Shown: positions 45,701 through 55,652, counted from the stretch's first letter. The stretch is 64,000 nt of DNA from Paraburkholderia sp. D15 (GCF_029910215.1 NZ_CP110395.1:3162001-3226000), one strand, 5' to 3'. Numbers and translations are program-made. The notes: generated from the letters alone by a model not told the origin.

Positions 45701-47293
45701 TCACCGGGCCGCGATCGTCTCCTCCCATCCACCGCCCAGCGCCTGAATCAGGTTCACCGTCGAGAGCGCCTGCACACCCGCGAGTTGCGCGTCGGCGCGG
45801 CGCGCCTGCAACGCGCTGCGCTCGGCGTCGATCACCTCGAGATAGCTGACCGCGCCCTCCCGATACTGCTTGACCGATAACTGCGACGCGCGGTTCGACG
45901 CGCTGACGGCGATCCATTGCGTCACGCGCTGGTCTTTGAGAATGCGCAGCGCCGCGAGGTTGTCCTCCACTTCGCGAAACGCCGTCAGCACCTGCTGACG
46001 ATAGTTCGCGACGCTTTCCTCGTGCACCGCGCGCGCATTCGCGAGATTGCCGGAGCGCCGTCCGCCGTCGAACAGGGGCAAGGTCAGCGCCGTGCCCGCG
46101 AGCGGTCCCAGCAGAAACGCGCGGCTGCTCCACTTCATCAGATCGCCCAGCGACGCGGACTCGAAACCGCCGACGCCGGTCAGCGACAGCGACGGAAAGA
46201 ACGCCGCTTTCGCGACGCCGATCCGCGCGTTGGCCGCGGCAACGGTCCGTTCGGCCGCGGCGATGTCGGGGCGGCGCTCCAGCAACGCGGACGGCAAGCC
46301 GGCCGGAATCTCCACGCTCACCGGCTCGAGCGGACTGGCCGCGAACGAGAACTCCGCCGGCGTCTTGCCGAGCAGCACGGCGAGGCTGTGCTCCGCCGCC
46401 GCGCGCAGGCGCGTGAGCGTCAACAGATCGGAGCGGGCCGACGCCAGTTCGGCGCGCGACTGCGCGAGGTCCAGTTCGCTGACTTCGCCCAGCTCGAAAC
46501 GGTGCTGCACGAGACGCAGCGCATCGTCGCGCAGTGCCACGGAGCGTGACAGCACCGCCAGTTCCGCATCGAGTTCGCGCACGGTGAAATAGCTGCGCGC
46601 GACGTCCGATTGCAGCGCCAGCATCACCGAGCGGAAGGTGGCTTCGCTTTGTTCCGCGTCGGCGGTGGACGCCTTCACTTCATCGGAGACCCGGCCGAAC
46701 AGATCCGCTTCGTAGGACACGCCGGCCTGCGCGCGCCAGAACGTTTGCAGCGGCCCGTTCGCGTTGTCCGGCAGGAACTGCGAGGCGGGCGAGAACTTCT
46801 GCCGGCTCGGCCCGAAGCCGGCATCGAGCGTCGGAAACAGACCCGCGCGGGACGCCTGCTGGATCGCGCGCGATTCCTTCACGCGCGCCGCGGCAACCTG
46901 CAGGCCGGGATTCGCCGCTACCGCGTCGTCTTCGAACGCGTTCAGGACCGGATCGCCGAACACGCGCCACCATGCGCCGCGCGCTTGCGCCTCCGCCGGC
47001 TCGGCGACCTTCCACTGACCGTTCCGCGCCGCCACGCCGCTGGCCGCATCAGCCGCATCAGCCGCATCAGCCGCATCAGCCGCATCAGCCGCATTGGTCG
47101 CGCTGGTCGCGCTGGTCGCGTTGGTCGCGCTGGCCGCATTAGCTGCGCCCGCCGCCCCCGGCCCCCCCGCTCCTTCCTTGAACGCCGCCGGCAGCGCGAC
47201 CGCCGGCTTCTCGTAAGTCGGTGCGAGCGAGCAGCCGCTCGCGGCCAGCAAGGCAAACAGGCCCGGCAAAGTCAAACTACGCCATGTCGTCAC
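45701..47293 (-). CDS. RND efflux outer-membrane factor (OprN/NodT-type lipoprotein)
   Basis: A 530-residue TolC-like channel. The lipoprotein signal ends LAASGC (Cys21), then SLAPTYEKP. WWRVFGDPVLNAF opens the channel domain, and the two repeats (NPGLQVAAARVKESRA and the later AAANARIGVAKAAFFPSLSL) are typical of the family. An in-frame Ala/Asn/Asp repeat (about residues 50-86), coded by a 9-bp array, lies between the lipid anchor and the channel. The start is 11 bp after the RND pump stop, so the three pump genes form one unit. Confidence 0.93.
   Translation of the reverse strand: MTTWRSLTLPGLFALLAASGCSLAPTYEKPAVALPAAFKEGAGGPGAAGAANAASATNATSATSATNAADAADAADAADAADAASGVAARNGQWKVAEPAEAQARGAWWRVFGDPVLNAFEDDAVAANPGLQVAAARVKESRAIQQASRAGLFPTLDAGFGPSRQKFSPASQFLPDNANGPLQTFWRAQAGVSYEADLFGRVSDEVKASTADAEQSEATFRSVMLALQSDVARSYFTVRELDAELAVLSRSVALRDDALRLVQHRFELGEVSELDLAQSRAELASARSDLLTLTRLRAAAEHSLAVLLGKTPAEFSFAASPLEPVSVEIPAGLPSALLERRPDIAAAERTVAAANARIGVAKAAFFPSLSLTGVGGFESASLGDLMKWSSRAFLLGPLAGTALTLPLFDGGRRSGNLANARAVHEESVANYRQQVLTAFREVEDNLAALRILKDQRVTQWIAVSASNRASQLSVKQYREGAVSYLEVIDAERSALQARRADAQLAGVQALSTVNLIQALGGGWEETIAAR
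47046..47090 (-). repeat. 9-bp tandem array in the outer-membrane factor gene
   Basis: Five exact copies of GCATCAGCC, encoding an AAD repeat in the linker after the lipid anchor; further diverged units run to about 47130. Confidence 0.85.
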
Positions 47294-47304
47294 GTCATGC
47301 CTCC

Positions 47305-50300
47305 TTAAATTTCGACCGGTGCGGCCACGTCGTGCATGCGCGGCCGGGCCGCGTGCCGATCGGCCAGCCGTTCGCCGCCCGCGAGCTTACGCAGCACGAC
47401 GTAGAACACCGGCGTGAGCAGCAAGCCGAACAGGGTCACGCCCAGCATCCCGAAGAACACCGCGATCCCCATCGCGTGACGCATCTCCGAGCCCGCGCCC
47501 GACGACAGCACCAGCGGCACCGAGCCCATCAGGAAGGCGACGGACGTCATCAGGATCGGCCGCAGGCGCAGCCGGCTCGCCTCGATCGCGGCCGCCACGA
47601 TGGTGCGGCCGCGCATCTCCAGTTCGCGGGCAAACTCCACGATCAGGATCGCGTTCTTGGCGGACAGTCCGACCAGCACCATCAGCCCGATCTGCGTGAA
47701 GATGTTGTTGTCGCCGCGCGTCAGCCACACGCCGGCCAGCGCGGAGAGCAGCCCCATCGGCACCACCAGGATGATCGCGAGCGGCAAGGTCAGGCTCTCG
47801 TAGAACGCGGCCAGCACGAGGAACACGAGCAGCACGCTGATCGGGAACACCCACAGCGCGGCATTGCCGGCCAGCACCTGCTGATACGTCATCTCGGTCC
47901 ACTCGTACTTGATGCCCGGCGGGAAAGTCTCCGCGGCGATCCGGTCGATCGCGGCGAGCGCCTGCCCCGACGAATACCCCGGCGCCGGGCCGCCGTTGAT
48001 GTCGGCGGACGGAAAGCCGTTGTAGCGCACCACCATCTCCGGGCCGTAGGTCGGGTTCACGTTGACGAGCGTGGCGAGCGGCACCATCTCGCCGTTCGCG
48101 TTGCGCGTCTTCAGCAAACCGATGTCGGCGGCCGTCGCGCGGAATGGCGAGTCGGCCTGCACGCGCACCTGATAGACGCGTCCGAAACGGTTGAAGTCGT
48201 TCACATAGAGCGAGCCCAGGTAGATCTGCATGGTGTCGAAGATGCTCGTCACCGGCACGCCGAGCTGCTTGGCGCGAACCCGGTCGATGTCCACGTTCAG
48301 CTGCGGCACGTTGATCTGGTAGCTGGAGAACAGCGGTCCCAGCTCCGGCGCGGAAGCCGCGCGCTTGATGAATGCCTGCGTCACTTCGTTCAGCCGTTCG
48401 TAGCCCAGCGCGCCGCGATCCTCGATCTGCATCTTGAAGCCGCCGAGCGTGCCGAGTCCGAGCACCGGCGGCGGCGGAAAGACCGCGATGAACGAGCTTT
48501 TGATCTTCGCGTACTCGCCGTTCAGACTGTTCGAGATTTCGTTCGCCGACAGATTGCCGCTGCCGCGCTGCGCGAGCGGCTTCAGCGTGATGAAGACGAT
48601 CCCGCCGCTCGACGAATTCGTGAAGCCGTTCACCGACAGCCCCGGAAATTCGAGCGCGCTGGCCACGCCCGGCTGGGCGAGTGCGATCTTCGTCATGTCG
48701 TGAATGACCTTCTCGGTGCGGTCGAGCGATGCACCGTTCGGCAGTTGCGCGAACGCGATCAGATACTCCTTGTCCTGCGCGGGCACGAAGCCGACGGGCA
48801 CGGTCCGGCTCATGAACAGCGTCAGCGCGAGCAGCACGCCATAGAGCGCCAGCATCGCCGTCTTGCGCCCGACGATCCGCGTCACGCCCACGCCATACAC
48901 GCCCGAGACGCCGTGAAAGAAGCGGTTGAAGCGCGCGAAGAACCCGCCCAGCACGCGCTCCATCGCGCGCGTGAGCCAGTCCTTCGGCGCGTCGTGCGGC
49001 CTGAGCAGCAGCGCCGACAAGGCGGGCGACAGCGTCAACGAATTGAATGCGGAGATCACCGTCGAGATCGCGATGGTCATCGCGAACTGCTTGTAGAACT
49101 GCCCGGTCAGGCCCGACATGAAAGCGAGCGGCACGAACACCGCGACCAGCGTCAGCGCGATCGCGAGAATCGGCCCGCTCACCTCGCGCATGGCCTGATA
49201 GGTCGCTTCGCGCGGCGACAGACCGGCGGCGATGTTGCGCTCGACGTTCTCCACCACCACGATCGCGTCGTCGACCACGATCCCGATCGCGAGCACCATG
49301 CCGAACAGCGACAGCGCGTTGATCGAGAAGCCGAACGCGAGCAGCAGCGAGAACGTCCCGACGATCGAGATCGGCACCGCCAGCAGCGGAATGATCGACG
49401 CGCGCCACGTCTGCAGGAACAGGATCACCACCAGCACCACCAGCACGATCGCCTCGGACAGCGTGCGGATCACCGAATCGATACTGGAGCGCACGAACTC
49501 GGTCGGATCGAACACGATCCGGTAATCGACGCCCTTCGGCATGTCGCGTTTGGCCTCGACCATGATCTCGCGCACCTTGCGGGAAATCTCGAGCGAATTG
49601 CCATCAGGCGCTTGCAGGATCGCGAACGCGATCGCCGGCTTGCCGTCGAGCAACGAACGCAGCCCGTACTCCGAGGCCGCCAGTTCGACCCGCGCGACAT
49701 CGCGCAGATAGGTGACGCCGCCGTCCGGCGCGACCTTCAGCACGATGTCGCCGAACTCTTTCTCGGACGACAGCCGGCCGCGCGCATTGACCGACAGTTG
49801 CATCGGCACGTCGACGGTCATCGGCGAGCCGCCGATCACACCGGCCGCCACCTGCACGTTCTGCTCGCGGATCGCCGCCACCACGTCGTTCGCGGTCAGC
49901 CCGCGCGCCGCCACCCTGGCGGGGTCGAGCCAGACCCGCATCGCGTAGTCGCCGCTGCCCCATACCTTGACCTCGCCCACGCCCGGCACGCGCGCGAGCC
50001 GGTCCTTGAGATTCAGGATCCCGTAATTGCGCAGGTACGTCATGTCGTAGTGATTGTCGGGCGACACCAGGTGCACGACGAGCGTCTGCGTCGGCGACGA
50101 CTTCGCGGTCGTGACGCCGAGCCGCTGCACGTCGTCGGGCAGACGCGGCAACGCCTGCGATACGCGGTTCTGCACGAGCTGCTGCGCCTTGTCCGGGTCG
50201 GTGCCGACCTGGAAGGTGACGGTCAAGGTCAGGTTGCCGTCGCCGTTCGCCTGCGACTGCATGTACAGCATGTCCTCGACGCCGTTGATCTGCTCCTCCA

Positions 50301-50499
50301 GCGGCGACGCGACGGATTCGGCGATCACCTTGGGATTCGCGCCCGGATACTGCGCGTGCACGACGATCGAAGTCGGCACCACTTCGGGGTATTCCGACAC
50401 CGGCAACCTGAACAGCGAGATCAGTCCGGCCAGCAGCACCATGACCGACAGAACGCCCGCCAGGATCGGCCGGTCGATGAAGAATCGGGAAATGTTCAT
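47305..50499 (-). CDS. RND multidrug efflux pump, MexF/BpeF type
   Basis: A 1064-residue HAE-1 RND transporter of normal length. MNISRFFIDRPILAGVLSV, PVSEYPEVVPTSIVV and GANPKVIAESVASPLEEQINGVEDM (in short pieces) are nearly identical to MexF/BpeF-type pumps. The proton-relay helix 4 has GIVVDDAIVVVENVER. The pump takes drugs or metabolites from the periplasm or inner leaflet to the outer-membrane channel. It starts 7 bp after the adaptor gene and is followed by the channel gene. Confidence 0.96.
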   Translation of the reverse strand: MNISRFFIDRPILAGVLSVMVLLAGLISLFRLPVSEYPEVVPTSIVVHAQYPGANPKVIAESVASPLEEQINGVEDMLYMQSQANGDGNLTLTVTFQVGTDPDKAQQLVQNRVSQALPRLPDDVQRLGVTTAKSSPTQTLVVHLVSPDNHYDMTYLRNYGILNLKDRLARVPGVGEVKVWGSGDYAMRVWLDPARVAARGLTANDVVAAIREQNVQVAAGVIGGSPMTVDVPMQLSVNARGRLSSEKEFGDIVLKVAPDGGVTYLRDVARVELAASEYGLRSLLDGKPAIAFAILQAPDGNSLEISRKVREIMVEAKRDMPKGVDYRIVFDPTEFVRSSIDSVIRTLSEAIVLVVLVVILFLQTWRASIIPLLAVPISIVGTFSLLLAFGFSINALSLFGMVLAIGIVVDDAIVVVENVERNIAAGLSPREATYQAMREVSGPILAIALTLVAVFVPLAFMSGLTGQFYKQFAMTIAISTVISAFNSLTLSPALSALLLRPHDAPKDWLTRAMERVLGGFFARFNRFFHGVSGVYGVGVTRIVGRKTAMLALYGVLLALTLFMSRTVPVGFVPAQDKEYLIAFAQLPNGASLDRTEKVIHDMTKIALAQPGVASALEFPGLSVNGFTNSSSGGIVFITLKPLAQRGSGNLSANEISNSLNGEYAKIKSSFIAVFPPPPVLGLGTLGGFKMQIEDRGALGYERLNEVTQAFIKRAASAPELGPLFSSYQINVPQLNVDIDRVRAKQLGVPVTSIFDTMQIYLGSLYVNDFNRFGRVYQVRVQADSPFRATAADIGLLKTRNANGEMVPLATLVNVNPTYGPEMVVRYNGFPSADINGGPAPGYSSGQALAAIDRIAAETFPPGIKYEWTEMTYQQVLAGNAALWVFPISVLLVFLVLAAFYESLTLPLAIILVVPMGLLSALAGVWLTRGDNNIFTQIGLMVLVGLSAKNAILIVEFARELEMRGRTIVAAAIEASRLRLRPILMTSVAFLMGSVPLVLSSGAGSEMRHAMGIAVFFGMLGVTLFGLLLTPVFYVVLRKLAGGERLADRHAARPRMHDVAAPVEI

Positions 50500-50506
50500 G
50501 GCCGTG

Positions 50507-51670
50507 CTAGCTACCGATAGAAACGAGGTGGACCCGGACGTCGTCGCCCGGCTGGACCCGCTGCACGCCGTTCACGACGATGCGCTCGCTTTTCGCGAGC
50601 CCGCTCGACACGATGCGCAGCCCGTTGTCGGCCAGCTCGCCAGGCACGATCTCGCGGTACTCGACGTGATTGCGCGCATTCACGACCAGCACGAACTTCT
50701 TGTCCTGGTCGGTTCCGATCGCCGCGTCGGGAATCAGGATCGCGTCGTGCGGCGCGTTGCCGCCGATCTTCACGCGCGCGAACAGCCCCGGCAGCAGCGT
50801 GCCGTTCTCGTTGTCGAAGCGCGCGCGCACGCGGATGGTGCCGGAGCGCGTATCGAAGCGGTTGTCGACCGAGGCGACGCTGCCCGAATACGAATAGTCC
50901 TGCTGGTTCGCGAGACCGAGCCGCGCCGGCACCTCGGCGCGATCGCCGCGGCCGAGATAGCGCAGATAGGTTTTCTCGTCGACGTCGAAGGACGCGTACA
51001 TCGGCGAGATCGACACCACGGTGGTCAGGAGCGGCGCGTTCGCCCCCGCCGACACCACGTTGCCCACCGTCAGTTCCGCACGCGACACGCGGCCCGCGAT
51101 CGGCGCGACGATGCGCGTGTACGACAGATTGACCTGCGCGAGTTCGAGCGCCGCGGCGGCCGCCTTCAGACCCGCGGACGCCTCGCGCGCCGCGTTCTGC
51201 TTCTCGTCGAAGTCGCGCCGGGCGATTGCGTTGTCCTCGATCAGACGCTGCGCGCGTGCGGCTTCCGATGCCGCGTTGTCGCTGCGCGCGCGCGCCGCGG
51301 CGAGCTGACCGGCGGCGCGGTCCACCTCGGCCACGTACGGGTGTGGATCGATCGTGAACAGCAGATCGCCTTTCCTGACGAGCGCGCCATCCCTGAAATC
51401 GACGGCGACGATCGTGCCCGACACGAGCGGCCGGATCTCGACGTTGCCGACGGCTTCGAGCCGCCCGGAATAGCTCTGCCATTCGCTGAGTTTCTGTGCC
51501 AGCACGGGTGCCGCGTCGACCTCGGTGAGCGCGGCGGGCTCCTGCGCCTTGACCGCGCCATGGCGATCGACGACGAACACCGCGGCGCCGAGCGCCACGG
51601 CCGCCGCGGCGACGGTGATGGCCACGGTCGTCCTGCGCGGACCGCGAGCTGATGGGGTGAGTGGTTTCAT
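50507..51670 (-). CDS. RND periplasmic adaptor (MexE/BpeE type)
   Basis: A 387-residue membrane-fusion protein. An N-terminal membrane anchor (about 15-35) is followed by the barrel-sandwich segments IRPLVSGTIVAVDFRDGALV and TRIVAPIAGRVSRAELTVGN, a coiled hairpin between them, and the beta-barrel (FDVDEKTYLRY). It links the inner-membrane pump to the outer channel. It is preceded, 99 bp upstream on the same strand, by the KAS III-like gene. Confidence 0.94.
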   Translation of the reverse strand: MKPLTPSARGPRRTTVAITVAAAAVALGAAVFVVDRHGAVKAQEPAALTEVDAAPVLAQKLSEWQSYSGRLEAVGNVEIRPLVSGTIVAVDFRDGALVRKGDLLFTIDPHPYVAEVDRAAGQLAAARARSDNAASEAARAQRLIEDNAIARRDFDEKQNAAREASAGLKAAAAALELAQVNLSYTRIVAPIAGRVSRAELTVGNVVSAGANAPLLTTVVSISPMYASFDVDEKTYLRYLGRGDRAEVPARLGLANQQDYSYSGSVASVDNRFDTRSGTIRVRARFDNENGTLLPGLFARVKIGGNAPHDAILIPDAAIGTDQDKKFVLVVNARNHVEYREIVPGELADNGLRIVSSGLAKSERIVVNGVQRVQPGDDVRVHLVSIGS

Positions 51671-51735
51671 CGGATCGGTTCTTTCAGTGAGGTGAATGAA
51701 GTCGTGGAAAACGCGGGCGGTCGCCAGTCGCCGCT

Positions 51736-51768
51736 CGGTATCGGGATCGGTATCGGTATCGCTATCGG
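51736..51768. repeat. 6-bp tandem tract upstream of the efflux operon
   Basis: About five units of CGGTAT with variants (CGGGAT, CGCTAT) in the gap between the KAS III-like stop and the adaptor start. A slippage tract in a leader could affect pump expression. Confidence 0.7.
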
Positions 51769-51769
51769 T

Positions 51770-52915
51770 TCACGCGAAGGCGGCCGTCGTGGCATCGATC
51801 GCCTCGCATTTCGCGGCGAGCGACACGTCGTGCACTTCCAGCAGCATCAGCGCGCAGCTGAACCCCGCGCCCGAACCGATCAGCAGCACGCGCTGACCGT
51901 TTTCGAGCTGGCCGCTGCGCGCCAGCGCCACCAGCGAGAGGAACTGGTCGGCCGTGCCGGTGTGCCCGACCTGCCGTCCCCACGCACCGAAATGACGGCG
52001 CGCGAGATCGCGGAACATGCCTTCGTACAGCGGCGCCGAGATCGCCTGGCCGACGTGCGGCGTCAGGAGCCAGTCGGCCGGATTCGCGTGCAGATCGAAG
52101 CGCTTCAGCGCGCTGTCGCGCAAGCTCGTCAGCGCATGGCCGATCGCTTCGAAAAAGCGTTCGCGGCCGAACCGCTCCATGAAGCCCTTCTTGCTTTCGC
52201 GCACGCCGAATTCGTGGCGCGCGGCGTCGCGATGCCCGGCGTGCTCAGCGTGCTCGTCCACGTGACGGTGCATGCCTTCGAGTTCGGGGACGCCGGCGAT
52301 CGACAGCAATTGCACTTTCGCGAAGCCGGGCGCGTGGCCGAACAAGGCGGCGGCGGCGGCATCGCCGTACACCACGCCGTAATCGCCGCGCCAGCGGTCG
52401 AACGAGGACGTACCGAAACGGTCCGAGCCGATCACCAGCGCGTCCTTGCCGCCGCTTGCGCCGGCCAGCGTATCCAGTGCGACGCGCGACGCGACGAACA
52501 TGCCGTTGCAACCGTGCGCGAGCGAAAAAGCCAGCGCCTGCGACGCACCCAGCGCGTGCTGCAACGCGGCGGCCGGCTGCCACAGGCGGGCATGGCCGTG
52601 ACGATGAATCGACGTGTAGGTCAGCAGCCCGAGCTGGGCCGCGTCGGCGCCCAGCGTCCCGAGCGCGGTGCGCGCGGTCGCCAGCGCCATGTCGGCGGGC
52701 CACCACTGCTGCTCCACCGCGACGGACAGATAGTTATCCTTGGCATGCTCCTCCTCGCCGTACCAGCCCTGCTGGATCGCCTCGCCGACGGTGGTCAGCG
52801 TCGGCGGCGTGTAGGCCGCGCACGCGCGCAGCCACAGGTCACCGGCGGCACCCGGCGACGCCGCGCGCGCGGCGAGGTCGAGCGTGCCCTGTTCAAACGT
52901 GACCCGGTCAATCAT
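51770..52915 (-). CDS. Variant beta-ketoacyl-ACP synthase III-like protein
   Basis: A 381-residue thiolase-fold protein of the KAS III/FabH type. The ATG at 52915 has GGGAG 8 bp upstream. The nucleophile Cys136 is in AHGCNGMF and the first His is H287 in LTPHVGQA. Where FabH has Asn in a GNTSAAS segment, this protein has GHTGTAD, so the third catalytic residue is His318 rather than Asn. Such stand-alone KAS III-like enzymes often make or transfer acyl groups in specialised metabolism. The start overlaps the upstream LysR stop by 8 bp, so the two are coupled; the RND efflux genes follow. Substrate unknown. Confidence 0.82.
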   Translation of the reverse strand: MIDRVTFEQGTLDLAARAASPGAAGDLWLRACAAYTPPTLTTVGEAIQQGWYGEEEHAKDNYLSVAVEQQWWPADMALATARTALGTLGADAAQLGLLTYTSIHRHGHARLWQPAAALQHALGASQALAFSLAHGCNGMFVASRVALDTLAGASGGKDALVIGSDRFGTSSFDRWRGDYGVVYGDAAAAALFGHAPGFAKVQLLSIAGVPELEGMHRHVDEHAEHAGHRDAARHEFGVRESKKGFMERFGRERFFEAIGHALTSLRDSALKRFDLHANPADWLLTPHVGQAISAPLYEGMFRDLARRHFGAWGRQVGHTGTADQFLSLVALARSGQLENGQRVLLIGSGAGFSCALMLLEVHDVSLAAKCEAIDATTAAFA

Positions 52916-53960
52916 GGTGATGCTCCCGATTCGTTGCGCCATGCCGCGCGCCGGCATGCAGCGGCGGCGACAGCGAGAAAGGCTGATGGGACAGCAGCGG
53001 CAGGCGCGCCTGGATCGCCTCGATGCAGATCGACGCGACCGAGCGCACCGCATTCGACCGGCTCGCGGATTCGGGGATCGACATCCACACCGGCAGCGTC
53101 AACGCACCCGCGGCGGCGCCCGGCGGCTCGAACCGCACCAGACTCGACTGCTGGTCGATCATGTAGTCCGGCAGCATGGCCGCGCCGAAGCCGTTGCGCA
53201 CCAGGTGCGTGACGTCCTCCAGATGGGAGATGGTCAGTTCCGCCGAACCGGTGCCGCTGTCCTGGCGGCCCTGCCACACGCCCGCCTCGAAGACCCAGAC
53301 CGGCAGGCTCGCGCGCGCGTCGTCGCGGCACGCGTTCGACATCGCCATCGACATCGTCAGGTCGGCGAGACGGCGAATCTTGCGACGCCCGCGTTCGGGC
53401 CGCTCGAAGCCGAAGGTCAGATCGGCGTCGTCCTCTTCCTGGCGATGCGTGCAGAAGCTGCGCAGGTTCACCGTGATGCCCGCGTTGTCCGCGAGAAACG
53501 GCGGCAATGCATGCAGCAGCAGCCGGCACAGCATCGAATCCACCGCGAGGTTCACGTGATCCATCACCGCGGCGTCGCCGCCCGTGACGCGCTTTTCCAG
53601 CACGCCGAACGCATCGCTGATGTGTTCGCAGTTTTCGAGCACCTGGCGGCCCGCTTCCGTCAGCGTCAGACCGTGCGGCTTGCGCTGGAACAGACACAGA
53701 CCCAGCTCGCCCTCGAGCTGCTCGATGCGGCGGCTGAGCGTCGCCACGCTGACGCCCAGTTCGTCCGCCGCGCGCCGCATCACGCCGCAGCGGGCCAGCA
53801 CGACGAAATAGCGATAGGCATCCCAGTCCCAATGCAGATGATTGCGCCGCGCGACTTCGCGACGCGGAAAGGAAACCGGACACGACGGCGCGCCGTCGCC
53901 GGCGGCCATCGCGGATGGACCGTCGGTCACATTCGTAGACACATCAACTTGTTTCAACAT
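52908..53960 (-). CDS. LysR-family transcriptional regulator
   Basis: A 350-residue regulator. AGGGGAG stands 3 bp before the ATG at 53960. An N-terminal extension of about 40 residues precedes the HTH (DAYRYFVVLARCGVMRRAADELGVS; pieces FVVLARCG, RAADELGV), then LSRRIEQLEGELGLCLF. The effector domain follows. The coding end overlaps the KAS III-like start, so regulator and synthase are co-transcribed with the efflux genes likely downstream. It probably regulates this cluster. Confidence 0.88.
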   Translation of the reverse strand: MLKQVDVSTNVTDGPSAMAAGDGAPSCPVSFPRREVARRNHLHWDWDAYRYFVVLARCGVMRRAADELGVSVATLSRRIEQLEGELGLCLFQRKPHGLTLTEAGRQVLENCEHISDAFGVLEKRVTGGDAAVMDHVNLAVDSMLCRLLLHALPPFLADNAGITVNLRSFCTHRQEEDDADLTFGFERPERGRRKIRRLADLTMSMAMSNACRDDARASLPVWVFEAGVWQGRQDSGTGSAELTISHLEDVTHLVRNGFGAAMLPDYMIDQQSSLVRFEPPGAAAGALTLPVWMSIPESASRSNAVRSVASICIEAIQARLPLLSHQPFSLSPPLHAGARHGATNREHHHD

Positions 53961-54051
53961 GACTCCCCTTGCCCGATTGCACGGGCAGCGGTCCGATATT
54001 TCGATGCCGTCGCATCGGGCCCGCCTGCGCGCGCCCGATGCGCTCGCGAAA

Positions 54052-54810
54052 CTAGATCTGCGCGTAGCCGCCGTCGACCGGCAGATCGATGCCGTTGACG
54101 TAGCGGGCATCGTTCGACGCGAGGAACAGCGCCGACGACGCGATCTCGTCCGGCTGCGCGACGTAGCCTGCCGGCACGACGCCCGCCGCGTACTCCTTGA
54201 ACTGCGAGATCTGCTGCTCGTCCATCTTCAGGCCGGTGGTGAGGATCGGCGTGTGCGTGAAGCCGGGGCTCAACGCGTTCACGCGAATCCGGCGGCCCTT
54301 CAGATCGTTGGCCCACGAACGTGCAAAGGAACGCACCGCCGCCTTCGTCGCGGTGTACAGGCTGAGGTTTTCCATGCCCTTGTTGTTGACGATCGACGAC
54401 GTCAGCACGACCGACGCGCCATCCTTCAGAAGCGGCAGCAGCGTCTGCACGGTGAAGAACACGCCCTTCACGTTGATGTCGAAAATGTTCAGGTAGTCGG
54501 CTTCGCTGGTCGCGCCCAGCGCGTTGTTGCCGGCGATGCCGGCGTTGGCGAACAGCGCATCGATCTGGTCGCCGTTGCGCTCGATCGCCGCCTTGAGCCG
54601 GTCCAGATCCGGCAGTTGAGCGACGTCCGACGTGACCGCGACCGCACGCTCGCCCAGCGACGTCACCGCCGTGTCGAGACTTCTTGCAGAGCGGCCGGTC
54701 ACGTACACGCGTTTGGCGCCCTCGGCCAGCAAGGCCCTGGCGATGGCCAATCCGATACCCGTGGAACCACCGGTGACGACGGCAACCTGATTTTCAAAAC
54801 GACTGGACAT
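54052..54810 (-). CDS. Short-chain dehydrogenase/reductase
   Basis: A 252-residue classical SDR with AGGAAAAACC before the ATG at 54810. The cofactor motif is TGGSTGIG, NAG is in LFANAGIAG, the catalytic Ser in VVLTSSIV and Tyr-x3-Lys in LYTATKAA. SPGFTHTPI and ASNDARYVNGIDLPVDGGY complete the pattern. It reduces a ketone or oxidises an alcohol using NAD(P). It lies between the dienelactone hydrolase-like gene and the LysR gene on one strand. Confidence 0.92.
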   Translation of the reverse strand: MSSRFENQVAVVTGGSTGIGLAIARALLAEGAKRVYVTGRSARSLDTAVTSLGERAVAVTSDVAQLPDLDRLKAAIERNGDQIDALFANAGIAGNNALGATSEADYLNIFDINVKGVFFTVQTLLPLLKDGASVVLTSSIVNNKGMENLSLYTATKAAVRSFARSWANDLKGRRIRVNALSPGFTHTPILTTGLKMDEQQISQFKEYAAGVVPAGYVAQPDEIASSALFLASNDARYVNGIDLPVDGGYAQI

Positions 54811-54917
54811 GGTTTTTCCTGTTTCGGTTAAGTGCGATTGAGTGAATGGACTGACTGGAATAGAAAAACGCCTCGCTTCGACGGCAGCGCGAGCCGCCGT
54901 CATGCGAAGGCACGGCT

Positions 54918-55652
54918 TTAGCGCGTCGCGTTCGCTTCGATCAGACTGAGAATCTGCGCGGCCACCAGATGCCGCGTTTCGATTTCCGCGCGCTTCGAGT
55001 AGGCGATGCCATAACCCGAGCGACGGTTATCGAAGCGCGTGAAGCTATGTTTCGCATCGCTGATGATGTGCAGGTTCCAGCGGATCCGGTGCGCGCGCAT
55101 TTCCTCGGCGAAGGCGTCGAGCGACGACTGCGGAACGAAGGGATCGATCTCGCCGTGCACGACGGTAAACACCGGGTAGTCGCCGGGCTGATCGATCGGG
55201 TCGATGGTGCGCGGGTCGCCGTGCACGCAGAACACCGCGTCGACCGCCGCGCCGGAGCGGCCGGTTTCGAACGAAAACGCGCCGCCCGAACAGAATCCCA
55301 CCACCACCAGCGGACCGCTCGCCTGCCAATGCGCCTGCAGCGCGGCGACCATGCCGCGGAAGATCGACCGGCTGCGCTCCGTGTCTCGATATAGCTGCTG
55401 GTTGATGTAAGCGGCTTCGTCGAAACCCGGGTGCGGCCGGTGCTGACCGTAGTGATCGGTGACGATCACTTCGGCGTCGCACGTCTGCGAGTAGAGCCGC
55501 CCGATCTCCTGGGCCCAGCCGGAATTCATGCCTTCCCAGTCGGGCATGAGTAAGACCCGGCCGCGCGCGGCATCCCGATGAAAACGGCTGGCGGTGTACA
55601 CGACGCCATCCGCCGTGTAGGAAAAGTGTTCTGGAGAAGCAGGTAGTGTCAT
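54918..55652 (-). CDS. Dienelactone hydrolase-family protein
   Basis: A 244-residue alpha/beta hydrolase. The nucleophile is Cys121 in VVVGFCSGGAFSFE, the Asp is in HGEIDPFVP and the His in DAKHSFTRF, which gives the Cys-Asp-His triad of dienelactone hydrolases. These open lactone rings in aromatic degradation and similar pathways. In this cluster a lactone substrate is attractive but unproven. It lies on the same strand as the hydrolase upstream and the SDR downstream. Confidence 0.85.
   Translation of the reverse strand: MTLPASPEHFSYTADGVVYTASRFHRDAARGRVLLMPDWEGMNSGWAQEIGRLYSQTCDAEVIVTDHYGQHRPHPGFDEAAYINQQLYRDTERSRSIFRGMVAALQAHWQASGPLVVVGFCSGGAFSFETGRSGAAVDAVFCVHGDPRTIDPIDQPGDYPVFTVVHGEIDPFVPQSSLDAFAEEMRAHRIRWNLHIISDAKHSFTRFDNRRSGYGIAYSKRAEIETRHLVAAQILSLIEANATR

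Noticed and set aside
47221..50520. A 1099-codon open frame antisense to the RND pump gene
   Set aside because: Its product is Arg/His-rich and low in hydrophobic residues, the usual shadow of a high-GC gene on the other strand; the pump reading is unmistakable.
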